Assembly: GCA_023247575.1 (NCBI GenBank)
Contig: JAHFGE010000004.1
Location: forward strand, 1-39,875
Source: Candidatus Omnitrophota bacterium
GTDB lineage: Bacteria > Omnitrophota > Gorgyraeia > Zapsychrales > Fredricksoniimonadaceae
Length of the DNA stretch: 39,875 nt
Direction of reading: 5' to 3'
The notes beneath the pieces were generated by a model. The model was not told the DNA's origin. It saw nothing but the letters and a program-made list of their open reading frames with translations, and did not search any database. Position numbers and translations under genes: made by a program. Every line of letters starts with the position of its first letter. Position 1 is the stretch's first letter. Shown here piece after piece: positions 16,421 to 25,323 of this stretch.

Positions 16421-17374
16421 TTATTTCTCGACAAATTTACCGATGTTGCGGTATTTTTTGTAGCGGGCTTGCAGCAGATCAGCTTCGGAAAGGCTAGAAA
16501 AATTTTTAAGTTGCTTTAATAGCGCAGACTTTAAATTAGCCGCCGTCTCTTCAGGATTTCGATGCGCTCCTCCCAACGGTTCACGAACGATTTCATCAAC
16601 AATAGCGAATTTAATTAAATCTTCCCCGTACATTTTGAGGGCTTTGGCAGCCTCTGGAGCTTTGAGCGAACTGCGCCAAAGAATGGAAGCACAACCTTCC
16701 GGTGAAATGACCGAATAGTAGGCATGCTCCAGGATCATCACATAGTCTGCCACACCGATGCCCAGCGCGCCGCCGCTGCCTCCCTCACCGATAATGGCGG
16801 CAATAATAGGAGTTTTCAGAGAAGCCATGTCGCGTAAATTCTCGGCGATCGCCTGCGCCTGGCCGCGCTCTTCGGCCCCAATGCCGGGATAGGCACCAGG
16901 AGTATCAATCAAACAAATGACAGGAGTATGAAACTTTTCTGCCAGTCTCATTAAACGCATCGCTTTACGGTAACCTTCCGGATGGGCGCAGCCAAAGTTG
17001 TGCTGCACATTCTCCTTGGTGTCCCTTCCCTTTTGATGACCAATGATCATCACTTTCCTGCCATCCATCTTAGCAAACCCGCCCACCACAGCAAAATCGT
17101 CGGCAAATAAACGATCCCCATGCAATTCCAAAAACTCATCCGTCATCAATTTAATATAATCAAGTGTATAGGGACGTCGGGGATGGCGGGCAATCTGCAC
17201 CCTCTGCCAGGCCGTCAAATGAGTGTAGATATCCTGCTTTAATTGCTCCAACTTGGTCTGTAGGCGTCCGATCTCTGCCGCCGAAGTTACGCGTTTAGAA
17301 CCCCCCTGGCGCAACTCATTGATCTTTACTTCCAGCTCAACAATTGGTTTTTCGAAGTCTAATTTGGACATCAT
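16421..17374 (-). CDS. accA: Acetyl-CoA carboxylase carboxyltransferase subunit alpha
   Basis: 317 residues. Transfers the carboxyl group from carboxybiotin to acetyl-CoA, the first step of fatty-acid synthesis. Family motifs include RHPRRPYTLDYI near residue 63, GHQKGRDTKEN, and the oxyanion-hole glycine cluster IGEGGSGGALGIG near residue 195. The subunit is biotin-dependent, which links it to the upstream biotin operon, although the two are in separate transcription units. Confidence 0.97.
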   Translation of the reverse strand: MMSKLDFEKPIVELEVKINELRQGGSKRVTSAAEIGRLQTKLEQLKQDIYTHLTAWQRVQIARHPRRPYTLDYIKLMTDEFLELHGDRLFADDFAVVGGFAKMDGRKVMIIGHQKGRDTKENVQHNFGCAHPEGYRKAMRLMRLAEKFHTPVICLIDTPGAYPGIGAEERGQAQAIAENLRDMASLKTPIIAAIIGEGGSGGALGIGVADYVMILEHAYYSVISPEGCASILWRSSLKAPEAAKALKMYGEDLIKFAIVDEIVREPLGGAHRNPEETAANLKSALLKQLKNFSSLSEADLLQARYKKYRNIGKFVEK

Positions 17375-17377
17375 TGA

Positions 17378-18202
17378 TTAATTTTGTATAACGACCTGTG
17401 TCCCGACGGGTAAAAAATCAAAGAGTTCTTCCACATTGGGATTCGTTAAGCGTACACAGCCAGCGGTGTCATACCCGCCAATGGCTTCAGGATGAAGGGT
17501 CCCGTGAATCCCATAATGAGGGTCCTCCTCAAAACCCATCCAACGGGAGCCCAATTCATTCTCCGGGCTTTCCGGTGGAATAGGTGCGCTTCCAGCCTTA
17601 TACCATACGGGGTTGACAATTTTAGTGGCGATTCTAAACATTCCAGCCGGGGTAGAATTATCTTTTCCCGTCGCTACTCGATAAGTTTTAATGACTTCTT
17701 CACCGGATTTGAGAATCAGGATATTTTGCGACTTATTGACCGCCGCTGAAAAAGGAGCATTCCAAATACGAAGTTTCTGCCCCACCCGGATCACGTCACT
17801 TTTTAAACCATTGCTTTTTTGAATAAGCTCTTTGGTCGTATGATATTGTTTGGCCAACTTACCTAGCGAATCTCCTGGTTGTACTTGATACATAACAGTC
17901 TGGGGAGTCTGCTTCGTCGAAAAAATGATCTTTATATTTAAATCGCCCAGCTTATTTTGGATCTCTTCAACTTTCTCATAGTCAGGATGCTCAGAAATAA
18001 TCTGCTGGTAGGCTCTCTTGGCCTTTAACTGTTCTCCCTGAGCCTCATCTTGAGCGGCCTCTTCCAATAATTTTTGTACCGGTAAAGAGCTGGCTGCTGA
18101 AGACAAATCTTTTTTACTAGAGACAAGGTAATGCCTTACCCCTACACCGACGATAGCGATCACAATGATCGCCACTAAAGTCACTATCCAACCTTTTTTC
18201 AT
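17378..18202 (-). CDS. Membrane-anchored LysM / L,D-transpeptidase (YkuD) protein
   Basis: 274 residues. One N-terminal membrane segment (residues 5-24), then a coiled or TPR-like stretch (VQKLLEEAAQDEAQGEQLKAKRAYQ), a LysM peptidoglycan-binding module (about 104-150) and a YkuD catalytic domain (about 158-274) ending in HGTLHP ... DTAGCVRL. The catalytic cysteine is near residue 249; the usual Ser before Gly-Cys is replaced by Ala, with Thr one further back. It should cross-link peptidoglycan or anchor a protein in the periplasm. It is 3 nt upstream of accA. Confidence 0.9.
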   Translation of the reverse strand: MKKGWIVTLVAIIVIAIVGVGVRHYLVSSKKDLSSAASSLPVQKLLEEAAQDEAQGEQLKAKRAYQQIISEHPDYEKVEEIQNKLGDLNIKIIFSTKQTPQTVMYQVQPGDSLGKLAKQYHTTKELIQKSNGLKSDVIRVGQKLRIWNAPFSAAVNKSQNILILKSGEEVIKTYRVATGKDNSTPAGMFRIATKIVNPVWYKAGSAPIPPESPENELGSRWMGFEEDPHYGIHGTLHPEAIGGYDTAGCVRLTNPNVEELFDFLPVGTQVVIQN

Positions 18203-18211
18203 AATGTCCCC

Positions 18212-18667
18212 TCAATATAAAATTAATGTCCAAAAGAGGCCGAATACAAATCCCGCTAAAACCTGAATAGGGGTATGCCCTATCAGTTCCTTGAGCCGTT
18301 GCTCTTCGATTTGCCCTTTCCAATAAAGATCCTCCATCATTTTATTGAGAAGCGTGGCTTGCTGGCCAGTGGCCCGACGCACACCTTGAGCGTCAAACAT
18401 GGTCACCATGGCAAAGGTAGCTGCAATCGCAAAAAGCACTGAATCAAAGCCTTCTTGCAGGCCAACAGTTGTGGCCAAGGCGGTCACCCCCGCCGCATGG
18501 CTAGAAGGCATGCCGCCTGTTCCAATAAACCAGCGGAAGTTAAACCGTTTCTCTTGAAAAAAACCTACAATGACTTTAGCCGTTTGGGCCAAAGCCCACA
18601 CCGTCAAAGTAATTAAAAAAATCCTATTATGCCAGAATTCAGGCAAGAAGAAATGTTTGGGGTGCAT
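18212..18667 (-). CDS. Divergent PAP2 family (DUF212/YuiD) membrane protein
   Basis: 151 residues with about four membrane segments. GGMPSSHAAGVTAL near residue 51 and the FDAQGVRRATGQQA motif near 93 are diagnostic of the DUF212 family, which is related to PAP2 phosphatases and keeps the serine/histidine (SSH) and arginine motif residues. The substrate is unknown. It is the first gene of an operon with the L,D-transpeptidase, accA and rlmN. No Shine-Dalgarno sequence is visible before the ATG. Confidence 0.9.
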   Translation of the reverse strand: MHPKHFFLPEFWHNRIFLITLTVWALAQTAKVIVGFFQEKRFNFRWFIGTGGMPSSHAAGVTALATTVGLQEGFDSVLFAIAATFAMVTMFDAQGVRRATGQQATLLNKMMEDLYWKGQIEEQRLKELIGHTPIQVLAGFVFGLFWTLILY

Positions 18668-18708
18668 GCTGAATATATTGACGAAAATGATGAAATATGT
18701 TAGCCTTC

Positions 18709-18736
18709 ATTATATATTTGCTTGTCTAAAAAGCAA
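18709..18736 (-). promoter_or_regulatory. Promoter of the DUF212-ldt-accA-rlmN operon
   Basis: On the minus strand TTGCTT, 16 bp, then a perfect TATAAT. Transcription would start near 18702, about 35 nt before the ATG at 18667. Confidence 0.7.
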
Positions 18737-18741
18737 GTATT

Positions 18742-18767
18742 GCTTTCTTAATCCCCCTTAAGAAAGC
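18742..18767. repeat. Perfect 10-bp inverted repeat in a divergent promoter region
   Basis: GCTTTCTTAA and TTAAGAAAGC are separated by TCCCCC. It lies just upstream of the -35 element at 18731-18736 and 43 nt before the comM-like start codon, so it could be a regulator-binding site or a hairpin. No T-run follows. Confidence 0.55.
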
Positions 18768-18809
18768 TCTCAATGATCTTCAAACTTCCCCATTTTTAAA
18801 AACTTTCTT

Positions 18810-20336
18810 ATGTTAGCTAAATCAGTCAGTTTTGCCCTGACCGGCTTAGAAGCCTATCCCGTTTTTATCGAAGCCGACTTAAACCCAGGCTTACCTAACT
18901 TTACCATCGTGGGTTTGCCCGACAATGCGGTTAAAGAAAGCCGTGAGCGGGTTCGACTGGCCATTAAAAATAGCGGGTTTTCTTTCCCTGGAGGGCGGAT
19001 TACCATTAATTTGGCTCCAGCCGATATTAAAAAAGAGGGACCGGCTTTTGATGTGGCGATTGCCCTGGCTGTCCTGGCTTGTGATGAACAAATCCCGGTT
19101 GAGGCGCTTTCACCCTATGCGTTTTTAGGGGAACTGGCTTTGGATGGACGCATCCGCCCTGTCAGTGGGGCTTTACCCATTGCTCTAGCTACTGATCCTA
19201 AGTTATTTGCTGGATTAATAGTCCCTTTTGAAAACGGCAAAGAAGCGGCCTTAGCCAATACCGTTAAAATCTACGCAGTCAAGCATCTTAAAGAAATCGT
19301 CAACTTCCTGGCCAATCCTCAAAGCCTGCAGCCAATTCCTGGTGAAGGAGCCTCTATTTTAAATAAAAGCCGACGTTACAGCATCGACTTTGCGGATGTC
19401 AAAGGTCAAAACCATGTCAAACGCGGACTTGAGATTGCGGCCGGCGGCGGACACAACGTCATCTTGATAGGCCCGCCGGGCAGTGGAAAAACCATGCTGG
19501 CCAAACGCTTACCGACGATTTTACCCGATATGACTTTAAACGAAGCGTTAGAAACCACCAAAATCCATTCGGTGATGGGTCTTATGAAAAACTCCCCTGG
19601 CATTGTCACCTGCCGGCCGTTTCGCTCACCTCATCACACGGCCTCGGATATTGCCCTTGTTGGCGGAGGTTCTAACCCGCGGCCGGGTGAGGTCACCATG
19701 GCTCACAACGGTGTCCTGTTTTTAGATGAGCTGGGAGAATTCTCCCGCCATGTCCTGGAGGTCTTACGCCAGCCCATGGAAGACCTTTATGTAACCGTCG
19801 CACGGGCCAACCGGTCTTTATGTTTTCCCTCTTCATTCATGCTGGTCGCTGCCATGAATCCATGCCCGTGCGGGTGGCTGACCAGTACCGTTAAACCCTG
19901 CCAATGCTCATCGCTGGAAGTGCAAAAATATTTAGGAAGGATTTCAGGCCCGCTTTTAGACCGCATCGATATTCATCTACAGGTTCCGGCGCTTAAAAAC
20001 CATGAGCTGTTCAGGCCTTTGTCTGCGGAAAGCTCTGCCGATATTAGAAAACGCACCGTTAAGGCACGGGCCATCCAACAGAGGCGTTTAGCGGGATCTG
20101 CGTATACCAACGCCCAAATGACAGTTAAGCACATTAAAGAATTTTGTCAACTCCATGAGGATACCACAGCGCTGCTTAAAAAAGCCGCTGAGACCTTAGG
20201 CCTTTCTGCCCGGGCGCACGATAAAATCCTGAAAGTGGCAAGAACCATTGCCGACCTGGCGGGAAGTGAAAATATTGAAGGCTCTCATCTGGCCGAGGCC
20301 ATCAGCTATAGGACGTTGGATCGGATCATTCAATAA
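18810..20336 (+). CDS. comM: YifB/ComM family Mg-chelatase-like AAA+ ATPase
   Basis: 508 residues. An N-terminal Lon-like S5 fold domain (1-170) precedes an AAA+ core with P-loop GPPGSGKT at 221-228, Walker B FLDELGEF near 307, and MNPCPCGW with further cysteines (PCQC) near 350-372, probably metal-binding. The C-terminal Mg-chelatase domain follows. In competent bacteria ComM is a branch-migration helicase that helps integrate transforming DNA. Length and domain order are complete. No Shine-Dalgarno sequence precedes the ATG. It converges on the coiled-coil gene, with 17 bp between the stop codons. Confidence 0.93.
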   Translation: MLAKSVSFALTGLEAYPVFIEADLNPGLPNFTIVGLPDNAVKESRERVRLAIKNSGFSFPGGRITINLAPADIKKEGPAFDVAIALAVLACDEQIPVEALSPYAFLGELALDGRIRPVSGALPIALATDPKLFAGLIVPFENGKEAALANTVKIYAVKHLKEIVNFLANPQSLQPIPGEGASILNKSRRYSIDFADVKGQNHVKRGLEIAAGGGHNVILIGPPGSGKTMLAKRLPTILPDMTLNEALETTKIHSVMGLMKNSPGIVTCRPFRSPHHTASDIALVGGGSNPRPGEVTMAHNGVLFLDELGEFSRHVLEVLRQPMEDLYVTVARANRSLCFPSSFMLVAAMNPCPCGWLTSTVKPCQCSSLEVQKYLGRISGPLLDRIDIHLQVPALKNHELFRPLSAESSADIRKRTVKARAIQQRRLAGSAYTNAQMTVKHIKEFCQLHEDTTALLKKAAETLGLSARAHDKILKVARTIADLAGSENIEGSHLAEAISYRTLDRIIQ

Positions 20337-20353
20337 GTGCTGGGGCCATGGTA

Positions 20354-22162
20354 CTATTTGCTCATGGCCGCTTTCAAATCTCGACGTAAATGTTCTATCT
20401 CTTGCTTTTGATGCTTGTAAGCCCTGGCTTGCTCTTTGCTGGCACGTTCTTTTTTGGTCGAGAGCATTTTCAGACGGGCAATTTCTTTATCTTTAAAATA
20501 TAAATCTTCCATCAGACTTCCGATTTTCTCTTTAGCAACCTCAAATTCTTTTTCCATCTTTTTATCATTAGCAATTTCTTTCGTTAACTCACTCTCATCA
20601 ACGGAAGTTTTCAATTTTTCTTCGGCCACGGTTAATCTTTCCTGCAGCGCAGCCAGTTGTTCGTCCTTGCTTTTTAATTCTGTGTTTCTGGCCACCGAGT
20701 GTTTTTCGAATTCAAAAAAGTAATCTTTAACTTTCTTTAAATCCTTTTCCCGCTGCGCTAAATTTTTCTGGGCCGCCTCTAGATCGCTCTGTAATGCGCT
20801 AATCTCTTCTTTAGAACCAGTATCTATCTTATCTATTTTCTGTTGATAAATATCCAGCATACTGGATAATTGCGCCGACTCTTTCTTCTGTTGCTCAAGT
20901 TGCTTTTGCAAATCGGCAACTTCTTCTGGCGCAGCAGCCTTCTTTTTGAGGTCTTCTATTTGACCCTGCAAAGAGGTGGTTGTTGTTTTAAACTCGACGG
21001 TCTGGGTTTTAGATTGTGCTGTTAGATGATCGATGGTGTCATGCAGCTGTCTGATCTGATTCTCATAATCCGTGAAATCTTCCTGATCGTTTTCTAGCTG
21101 GTAATTTAAAACCGCCACATCTCCTTTGAGTTTGATGAGCTCTATGTCCTCGTTACTTAAGCCGCTGGTGTATCCCTGGGCTTGGGCCGCCGCCAATTTT
21201 CGTTTAAGAACCATGATATTAGCGCGGATACGTTCAAAAGCGCCGTCATCCGTCGCATAAGCCTGCCGTAGATTGGCCAAATCCTGGTGCATGCGGCTGA
21301 TTTCCACATGCGCAAAAGCCAGGTCACTTTTAAGCTGGGCAATCTGGGTATCCTTTTTTATAATTTGAGCCTCCAAATCCGCGATGTGCCGGTCTTTCTG
21401 CAACAGAGCGTTCTCATATTTTTCCAAACTCATTTTTTGATACTTTAAGTTTTCACTGATTCCCTCCCATGGACTGGCTTTGGGTGTGGATCTGCTCTGC
21501 TGCTCGAGGGCTTTCTCATATTTGCGCTGCAGGTTTTGTAGCTCTTCCTTGGTCGCGGCTAACTGTGCTTTGAAGTCTAGAAGCTGCTGGTATTTCTCGA
21601 TCAGCGACCTACTTTTAAAAACTAAAAATTCTTTTTGGTCTTGTAGGCTGGAGGCAAGCTTGGTGGCCGAGGGGCTCTTCATGGCTTGCACATCTTTGGT
21701 CAGTCCTATGACAGGGTCAAAAAGATGCTCAAGTTTATCAATACGGGCTCTTAAGGCACTCGTCCCTTCATTACGAGCTATAAGATTACGGTTACGCTCA
21801 TCGAGTCCTCGACCATAGTTCTCCAGAGCGTCTTTTAACTGCTGTAAATTTTCCAAGCGGCTATAAAAGTCGTTGTCTTTGGAATTTTGGCTTTGCCTGG
21901 CCAGCTGATTTTGTAAATCTACTATCTTTTGTGTCAACTCTGCATTGTGTTCAGCCAGGCTTCTGTCTTCAACCTCTTGATCCCGGTTAGCGCGATCCTG
22001 ATTAAGCACAGTGTTTTTGAGTTGTACCACTTCCTGATTTAATGGAATCACAGGGCTGACAAAAATGGGCGGGGTATTAATTTCTTGAACCGCAAAAACT
22101 CTCAAAGGCAGGCCAAGAAAGACTACTGACACAGAAATAAATAGATGAAAGAATTTTTTCAT
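20354..22162 (-). CDS. Exported long coiled-coil protein
   Basis: 602 residues. A cleavable signal peptide is likely (MKKFFHLFISVSVVFLGLPL... with RVFAVQ as a probable cleavage region near residue 24). The rest, from about residue 45 to 600, is heptad-rich, Lys/Glu/Gln-rich coiled coil without cysteines or a catalytic motif. It might form a periplasmic filament or envelope spacer. No specific family is recognised. The ATG overlaps the stop of the 88-residue upstream gene as ATGA, so the two are co-translated. Confidence 0.8.
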   Translation of the reverse strand: MKKFFHLFISVSVVFLGLPLRVFAVQEINTPPIFVSPVIPLNQEVVQLKNTVLNQDRANRDQEVEDRSLAEHNAELTQKIVDLQNQLARQSQNSKDNDFYSRLENLQQLKDALENYGRGLDERNRNLIARNEGTSALRARIDKLEHLFDPVIGLTKDVQAMKSPSATKLASSLQDQKEFLVFKSRSLIEKYQQLLDFKAQLAATKEELQNLQRKYEKALEQQSRSTPKASPWEGISENLKYQKMSLEKYENALLQKDRHIADLEAQIIKKDTQIAQLKSDLAFAHVEISRMHQDLANLRQAYATDDGAFERIRANIMVLKRKLAAAQAQGYTSGLSNEDIELIKLKGDVAVLNYQLENDQEDFTDYENQIRQLHDTIDHLTAQSKTQTVEFKTTTTSLQGQIEDLKKKAAAPEEVADLQKQLEQQKKESAQLSSMLDIYQQKIDKIDTGSKEEISALQSDLEAAQKNLAQREKDLKKVKDYFFEFEKHSVARNTELKSKDEQLAALQERLTVAEEKLKTSVDESELTKEIANDKKMEKEFEVAKEKIGSLMEDLYFKDKEIARLKMLSTKKERASKEQARAYKHQKQEIEHLRRDLKAAMSK

Positions 22163-22425
22163 TGGGAGGCATCCTCAAGTTGGCGAATTTTCTCGCTTTG
22201 CTGTTGTTGATCTTTCTGACCTTCTTCAATTTGAGCCCGCAGGTCAGCCATTTCTTGTTTAAGCTTATTGATGACATGATCTGTATCTTGAATATCCTGC
22301 TTTAAAGGAGCATCTGAAGGAACCCCCTGATCGGCAGCTGCATAAACCAATCTGCCGCCTAGGAGCCCTACAAAGGAGGCAATTAAAACCACAAAAAGGA
22401 TTATTTTAAATTTTCTCATAACCAT
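22159..22425 (-). CDS. Small membrane-anchored or exported coiled-coil protein
   Basis: 88 residues: a hydrophobic N-terminus (FKIILFVVLIASFVGLLGG) and a coiled coil from about residue 45 to 85. It is coupled to the 602-residue coiled-coil gene by an ATGA overlap, suggesting that the two proteins act together. Two in-frame ATGs lie six bases apart; the second (MRKFKII) is an alternative start. The function is unknown. Confidence 0.75.
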   Translation of the reverse strand: MVMRKFKIILFVVLIASFVGLLGGRLVYAAADQGVPSDAPLKQDIQDTDHVINKLKQEMADLRAQIEEGQKDQQQQSEKIRQLEDASQ

Positions 22426-22511
22426 AACTCATTTATTTATAGAGAGTTGTAAGATTTCCTTATAAATGGTCAAAAATCCTTCAAGAACACAATTAAACGA
22501 AAGTATACGTA

Positions 22512-22540
22512 AGTATAACATCCCATCTACCCAATGTCAA
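22512..22540 (-). promoter_or_regulatory. Promoter of the coiled-coil gene pair
   Basis: On the minus strand TTGACA, 17 bp, TATACT, a near-perfect sigma-70 promoter, with start near 22505 and a leader of about 80 nt. The rest of the 22426-22606 gap shows no gene. Confidence 0.82.
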
Positions 22541-22606
22541 ATTGGCGGGGCCTTCGCTGTTTACTAATCTTTTTTCCGTTTAGGTAATTTTTACGAAAGG
22601 ATTTTC

Positions 22607-22954
22607 TTACGACCACCATCTCTCTTTAAACTGCTGCAAACAATGGCCGGATAAATACTGATACAGGTCTTCCTTGTCACGGTCACCGATTCTGCTAAAT
22701 GAGGCGCCGTACACAAACAGTCCCTTGATCTCCCTGATCCAGCAGATGCGGATTTGCACATCGAGGTTTAAGTTCCCTTCCAGCCCTACATTAACTGCCA
22801 GCTCAGGCTCCGATGGAAGTTGCTGCGGTAAAGACATGCGCAAGCCTTTTAAATTCATGTCTTCCAGGCAGCATCCCTCGCACATAGCCTCTTTAAGGGA
22901 AAGTTGCACATTCTTTCCGATATGCCAGCGTGGAATTGCTCGACGTTCCTGCAT
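22607..22954 (-). CDS. PilZ domain protein, probable cyclic di-GMP receptor
   Basis: 115 residues spanning a single PilZ domain. RRAIPR at residues 4-9 gives the RxxxR motif and DMNLKG near residue 32 gives the D/NxSxxG motif, with Asn in place of Ser. It follows the glycoside hydrolase and the GT2 fragment on the same strand, the usual setting of a c-di-GMP-controlled exopolysaccharide locus. GGGAAG lies just upstream of the ATG. Confidence 0.8.
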   Translation of the reverse strand: MQERRAIPRWHIGKNVQLSLKEAMCEGCCLEDMNLKGLRMSLPQQLPSEPELAVNVGLEGNLNLDVQIRICWIREIKGLFVYGASFSRIGDRDKEDLYQYLSGHCLQQFKERWWS

Positions 22955-23030
22955 AGTTCTTCCCTTCCCTCATTACATAATACTCCTTTTGCTGAATCAT
23001 TTCCCCTCCTTTCTAAAGATTTGATCGAAC

Positions 23031-24899
23031 TTACTCTAAAACAACATCATCCAGATAAAATATTCCTCCTTGAGGATTGTCATCTTTTAAAATAAAGAAC
23101 CTGAAACCATGAATGATGGAATGCAAATCTTTCCCTGTTAAATCAATGGTGTATTCTTGCCATTGATTGGTTAATTTAACGGCCTGAATTTTTATATCAT
23201 CGGAATTGGGAGAATCCCCTCCGACCCCAAATTGAGAAATCAATTCCCCTCCCCGTTGACCACGAGCCCAAAAAGTTAAACGCTTAAATCTTCTTACATC
23301 ATAGGCGCCGTCGACGTCTTTCCAATTGCCCACCGGGTTTTGCCAGTAAACCCCTGCCCATCGTTGCTGCCCCCGAGGGGCATACTCAATGGCAATACAT
23401 GAATTGCCGCTATGACAATCCCTTTGATAATCATCATTGAGATGAATATCATGAATGTCTCCTACCCAGCCTGAAGGAAAAAAATGGTTAGAAGGGCTGT
23501 GTTTATCGGAATAAATAAAAAATTTGGATTTGTCTTTGATAAACGGCTTATCGGACCCTATAGTTACGACGGAAATTTCTCCCTGGTGTACATCGCCTTG
23601 ATTCCAACCAACTGCTGCTAGAAGGTATTGCTCCCGGATGTAGCCATTGCCATCAACGGTCAATATAACCCTACCATACTGATCGGTAACTGCCTTGTAG
23701 ATATCTTCTTTCCAATTAATCGGCCAAAATATTCCGATATCCACGGACTGGTTATCCAACCCTCTTATCCAAAAATTAAACTTAACTTTTCCATCGTCAA
23801 CATAATGAGCTGTCACCGTAATATTCTTAACTTCTACTCGATTGTTCTGCTTATTAATAAATGTTCCTACCGTCTGATCAAATTTCGTAAACTCATTTAA
23901 AACTTCACGTGGGTGGCCATACACATCATGCCCATCTCCAAAATGAAGGAAGCCATCCCACTTCCATGGATGATCATCATGAGTAGAGGGATCCGAAGGA
24001 TAATGCCATGTATCTACCCAACTGACGGTACACACCCCTGCAGCCTGTGCCTTAATAGCACTTTCAACGCTTTCTAAATCTCCCTGGGCTTGTTGTTTTT
24101 GGGAATTCCCTCCAAATCCAATATCGTTCAGCCGTCTTTTGGAAACAGAAAATCCTCCAGTCTCACCAATAAATAAAGGCTTGTCTTTGGATATATGTTT
24201 TTTGATCCACTGTAAATATAGATCAAATCCTATAGTTTTATTGATTGCCTCAGGAGTAAATTTAAACGCATTAACTGTGACAACATCCCACAGGGAATGA
24301 TCCATAAAGGCTAGAGGAACCCAACTGTCCATGGAAACCGGTTTATGATCTATGGATTGGATTAAGGATTTTATAGATTTAAAAAACTCTTGAATATTTT
24401 GCTGGCCACTATAAAGAACCGCTTCTGGGGTTGGTTCAGTCACGACCAGGTACATCAAAATATTAGGATAATCTTTTGAGTATTGGACAACTTTTCGGAC
24501 ATAATCTAGGGACAGTTTTACAAGAATGGGGTCAGAGAAATCCCGGTCAGGCGGCAGCCATATCCCTTGAATGACTTTTAAGCCATATTTTTGAGCCAAA
24601 GAAAGCTGGCTGGAGGAAAGAGCATCCCATGTTCGTACCGTATTGAATCCGGCTTTCGCGATACGCTGAAAATCGGCCTCAATAAGTTTGCCGTTGACTT
24701 GATCCAGACCAGGCCATTGCCCAGGACGCCATGGCGCATAACCGATAGCGTTAATAAAAAATGGCTTATCATTTAAAAAGAACTTATCTCCGTGAATTGA
24801 AATTCCATCACGGAATAATGAAACTGGCTGCGACGATGATACGGCCATCGTACATACCCCAAAAAAAAGAATCCCAAGTAAAACACATCGTGCTTTCAT
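23031..24899 (-). CDS. Exported glycoside hydrolase, TIM-barrel clan A type, with C-terminal binding domain
   Basis: 622 residues with signal peptide (MKARCVLLGILFFGVCTMAV). Residues about 30-330 form a (beta/alpha)8 glycosidase like families GH2/GH5: FINAIGYAPW, FQRIAKAGFNTVRTWD, acid/base glutamate in LVVTEPTPE near residue 155 and nucleophile in FIGETGGF near residue 247. Residues about 335-465 look beta-rich, and the last 160 residues (ending YLDDVVLE) resemble a jelly-roll carbohydrate-binding module. It lies 1 nt downstream of a GT2 fragment, so it may trim or release an exopolysaccharide. The exact family is not determined. Confidence 0.75.
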   Translation of the reverse strand: MKARCVLLGILFFGVCTMAVSSSQPVSLFRDGISIHGDKFFLNDKPFFINAIGYAPWRPGQWPGLDQVNGKLIEADFQRIAKAGFNTVRTWDALSSSQLSLAQKYGLKVIQGIWLPPDRDFSDPILVKLSLDYVRKVVQYSKDYPNILMYLVVTEPTPEAVLYSGQQNIQEFFKSIKSLIQSIDHKPVSMDSWVPLAFMDHSLWDVVTVNAFKFTPEAINKTIGFDLYLQWIKKHISKDKPLFIGETGGFSVSKRRLNDIGFGGNSQKQQAQGDLESVESAIKAQAAGVCTVSWVDTWHYPSDPSTHDDHPWKWDGFLHFGDGHDVYGHPREVLNEFTKFDQTVGTFINKQNNRVEVKNITVTAHYVDDGKVKFNFWIRGLDNQSVDIGIFWPINWKEDIYKAVTDQYGRVILTVDGNGYIREQYLLAAVGWNQGDVHQGEISVVTIGSDKPFIKDKSKFFIYSDKHSPSNHFFPSGWVGDIHDIHLNDDYQRDCHSGNSCIAIEYAPRGQQRWAGVYWQNPVGNWKDVDGAYDVRRFKRLTFWARGQRGGELISQFGVGGDSPNSDDIKIQAVKLTNQWQEYTIDLTGKDLHSIIHGFRFFILKDDNPQGGIFYLDDVVLE

Positions 24900-24900
24900 A

Positions 24901-25323
24901 TTAATTACCTCTATTCCTAAATAAATTTTGGAACCATTTGGTTGAAGTCAAAGTTAAGCCTCCCATCACCAATATATTCATCAGCAAAAACAAATGCATC
25001 CCTTGTGTCTGCCAAAAATAGTATTTATTCACCCATAAATTAATCAAACAAACACAAGAGATAGCCACAATGATCATATGAGGAATAAAAAATCGTACGT
25101 ATGAAACTACTGCATTATGATCCTTTGGTGTTACAAAATTGGTACGCAGTAACTTGCCTTTGAAAATCGCCTTTATAAATGCGTAAACAACATAAGGACT
25201 TGATGCTATTTCAGCCAATCCACTTCTCCACCAGATACTCTGCTCGCTTGATGGATTAATCAAAAACCGCCCTCCCCACCCAATTAAAATAAAAATTTTA
25301 TTTAGGTAACTCCGAAGTACCAT
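24901..25323 (-). pseudogene. C-terminal fragment of a GT2/cellulose-synthase-like membrane glycosyltransferase
   Basis: 140 residues from an ATG at 25323 preceded by AGGGAA; the open frame extends to a TTG at 25359. Residues about 45-75 (SSPYVVYAFIKAIFKGK ... FVTPK) resemble the segment after the catalytic domain of cellulose-synthase-like GT2 enzymes, followed by two membrane segments. The catalytic DxD/QxxRW domain is missing. It overlaps the last 26 nt of the giant gene, so the giant gene appears to have replaced its upstream part. It could alternatively be a small intact membrane protein. Confidence 0.5.

Noticed and set aside
20344..20369. Terminator between comM-like and coiled-coil genes
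   Set aside because: GGCCATG/CATGGCC gives a 7-bp stem but the loop is 12 nt and no T-run follows on either strand.
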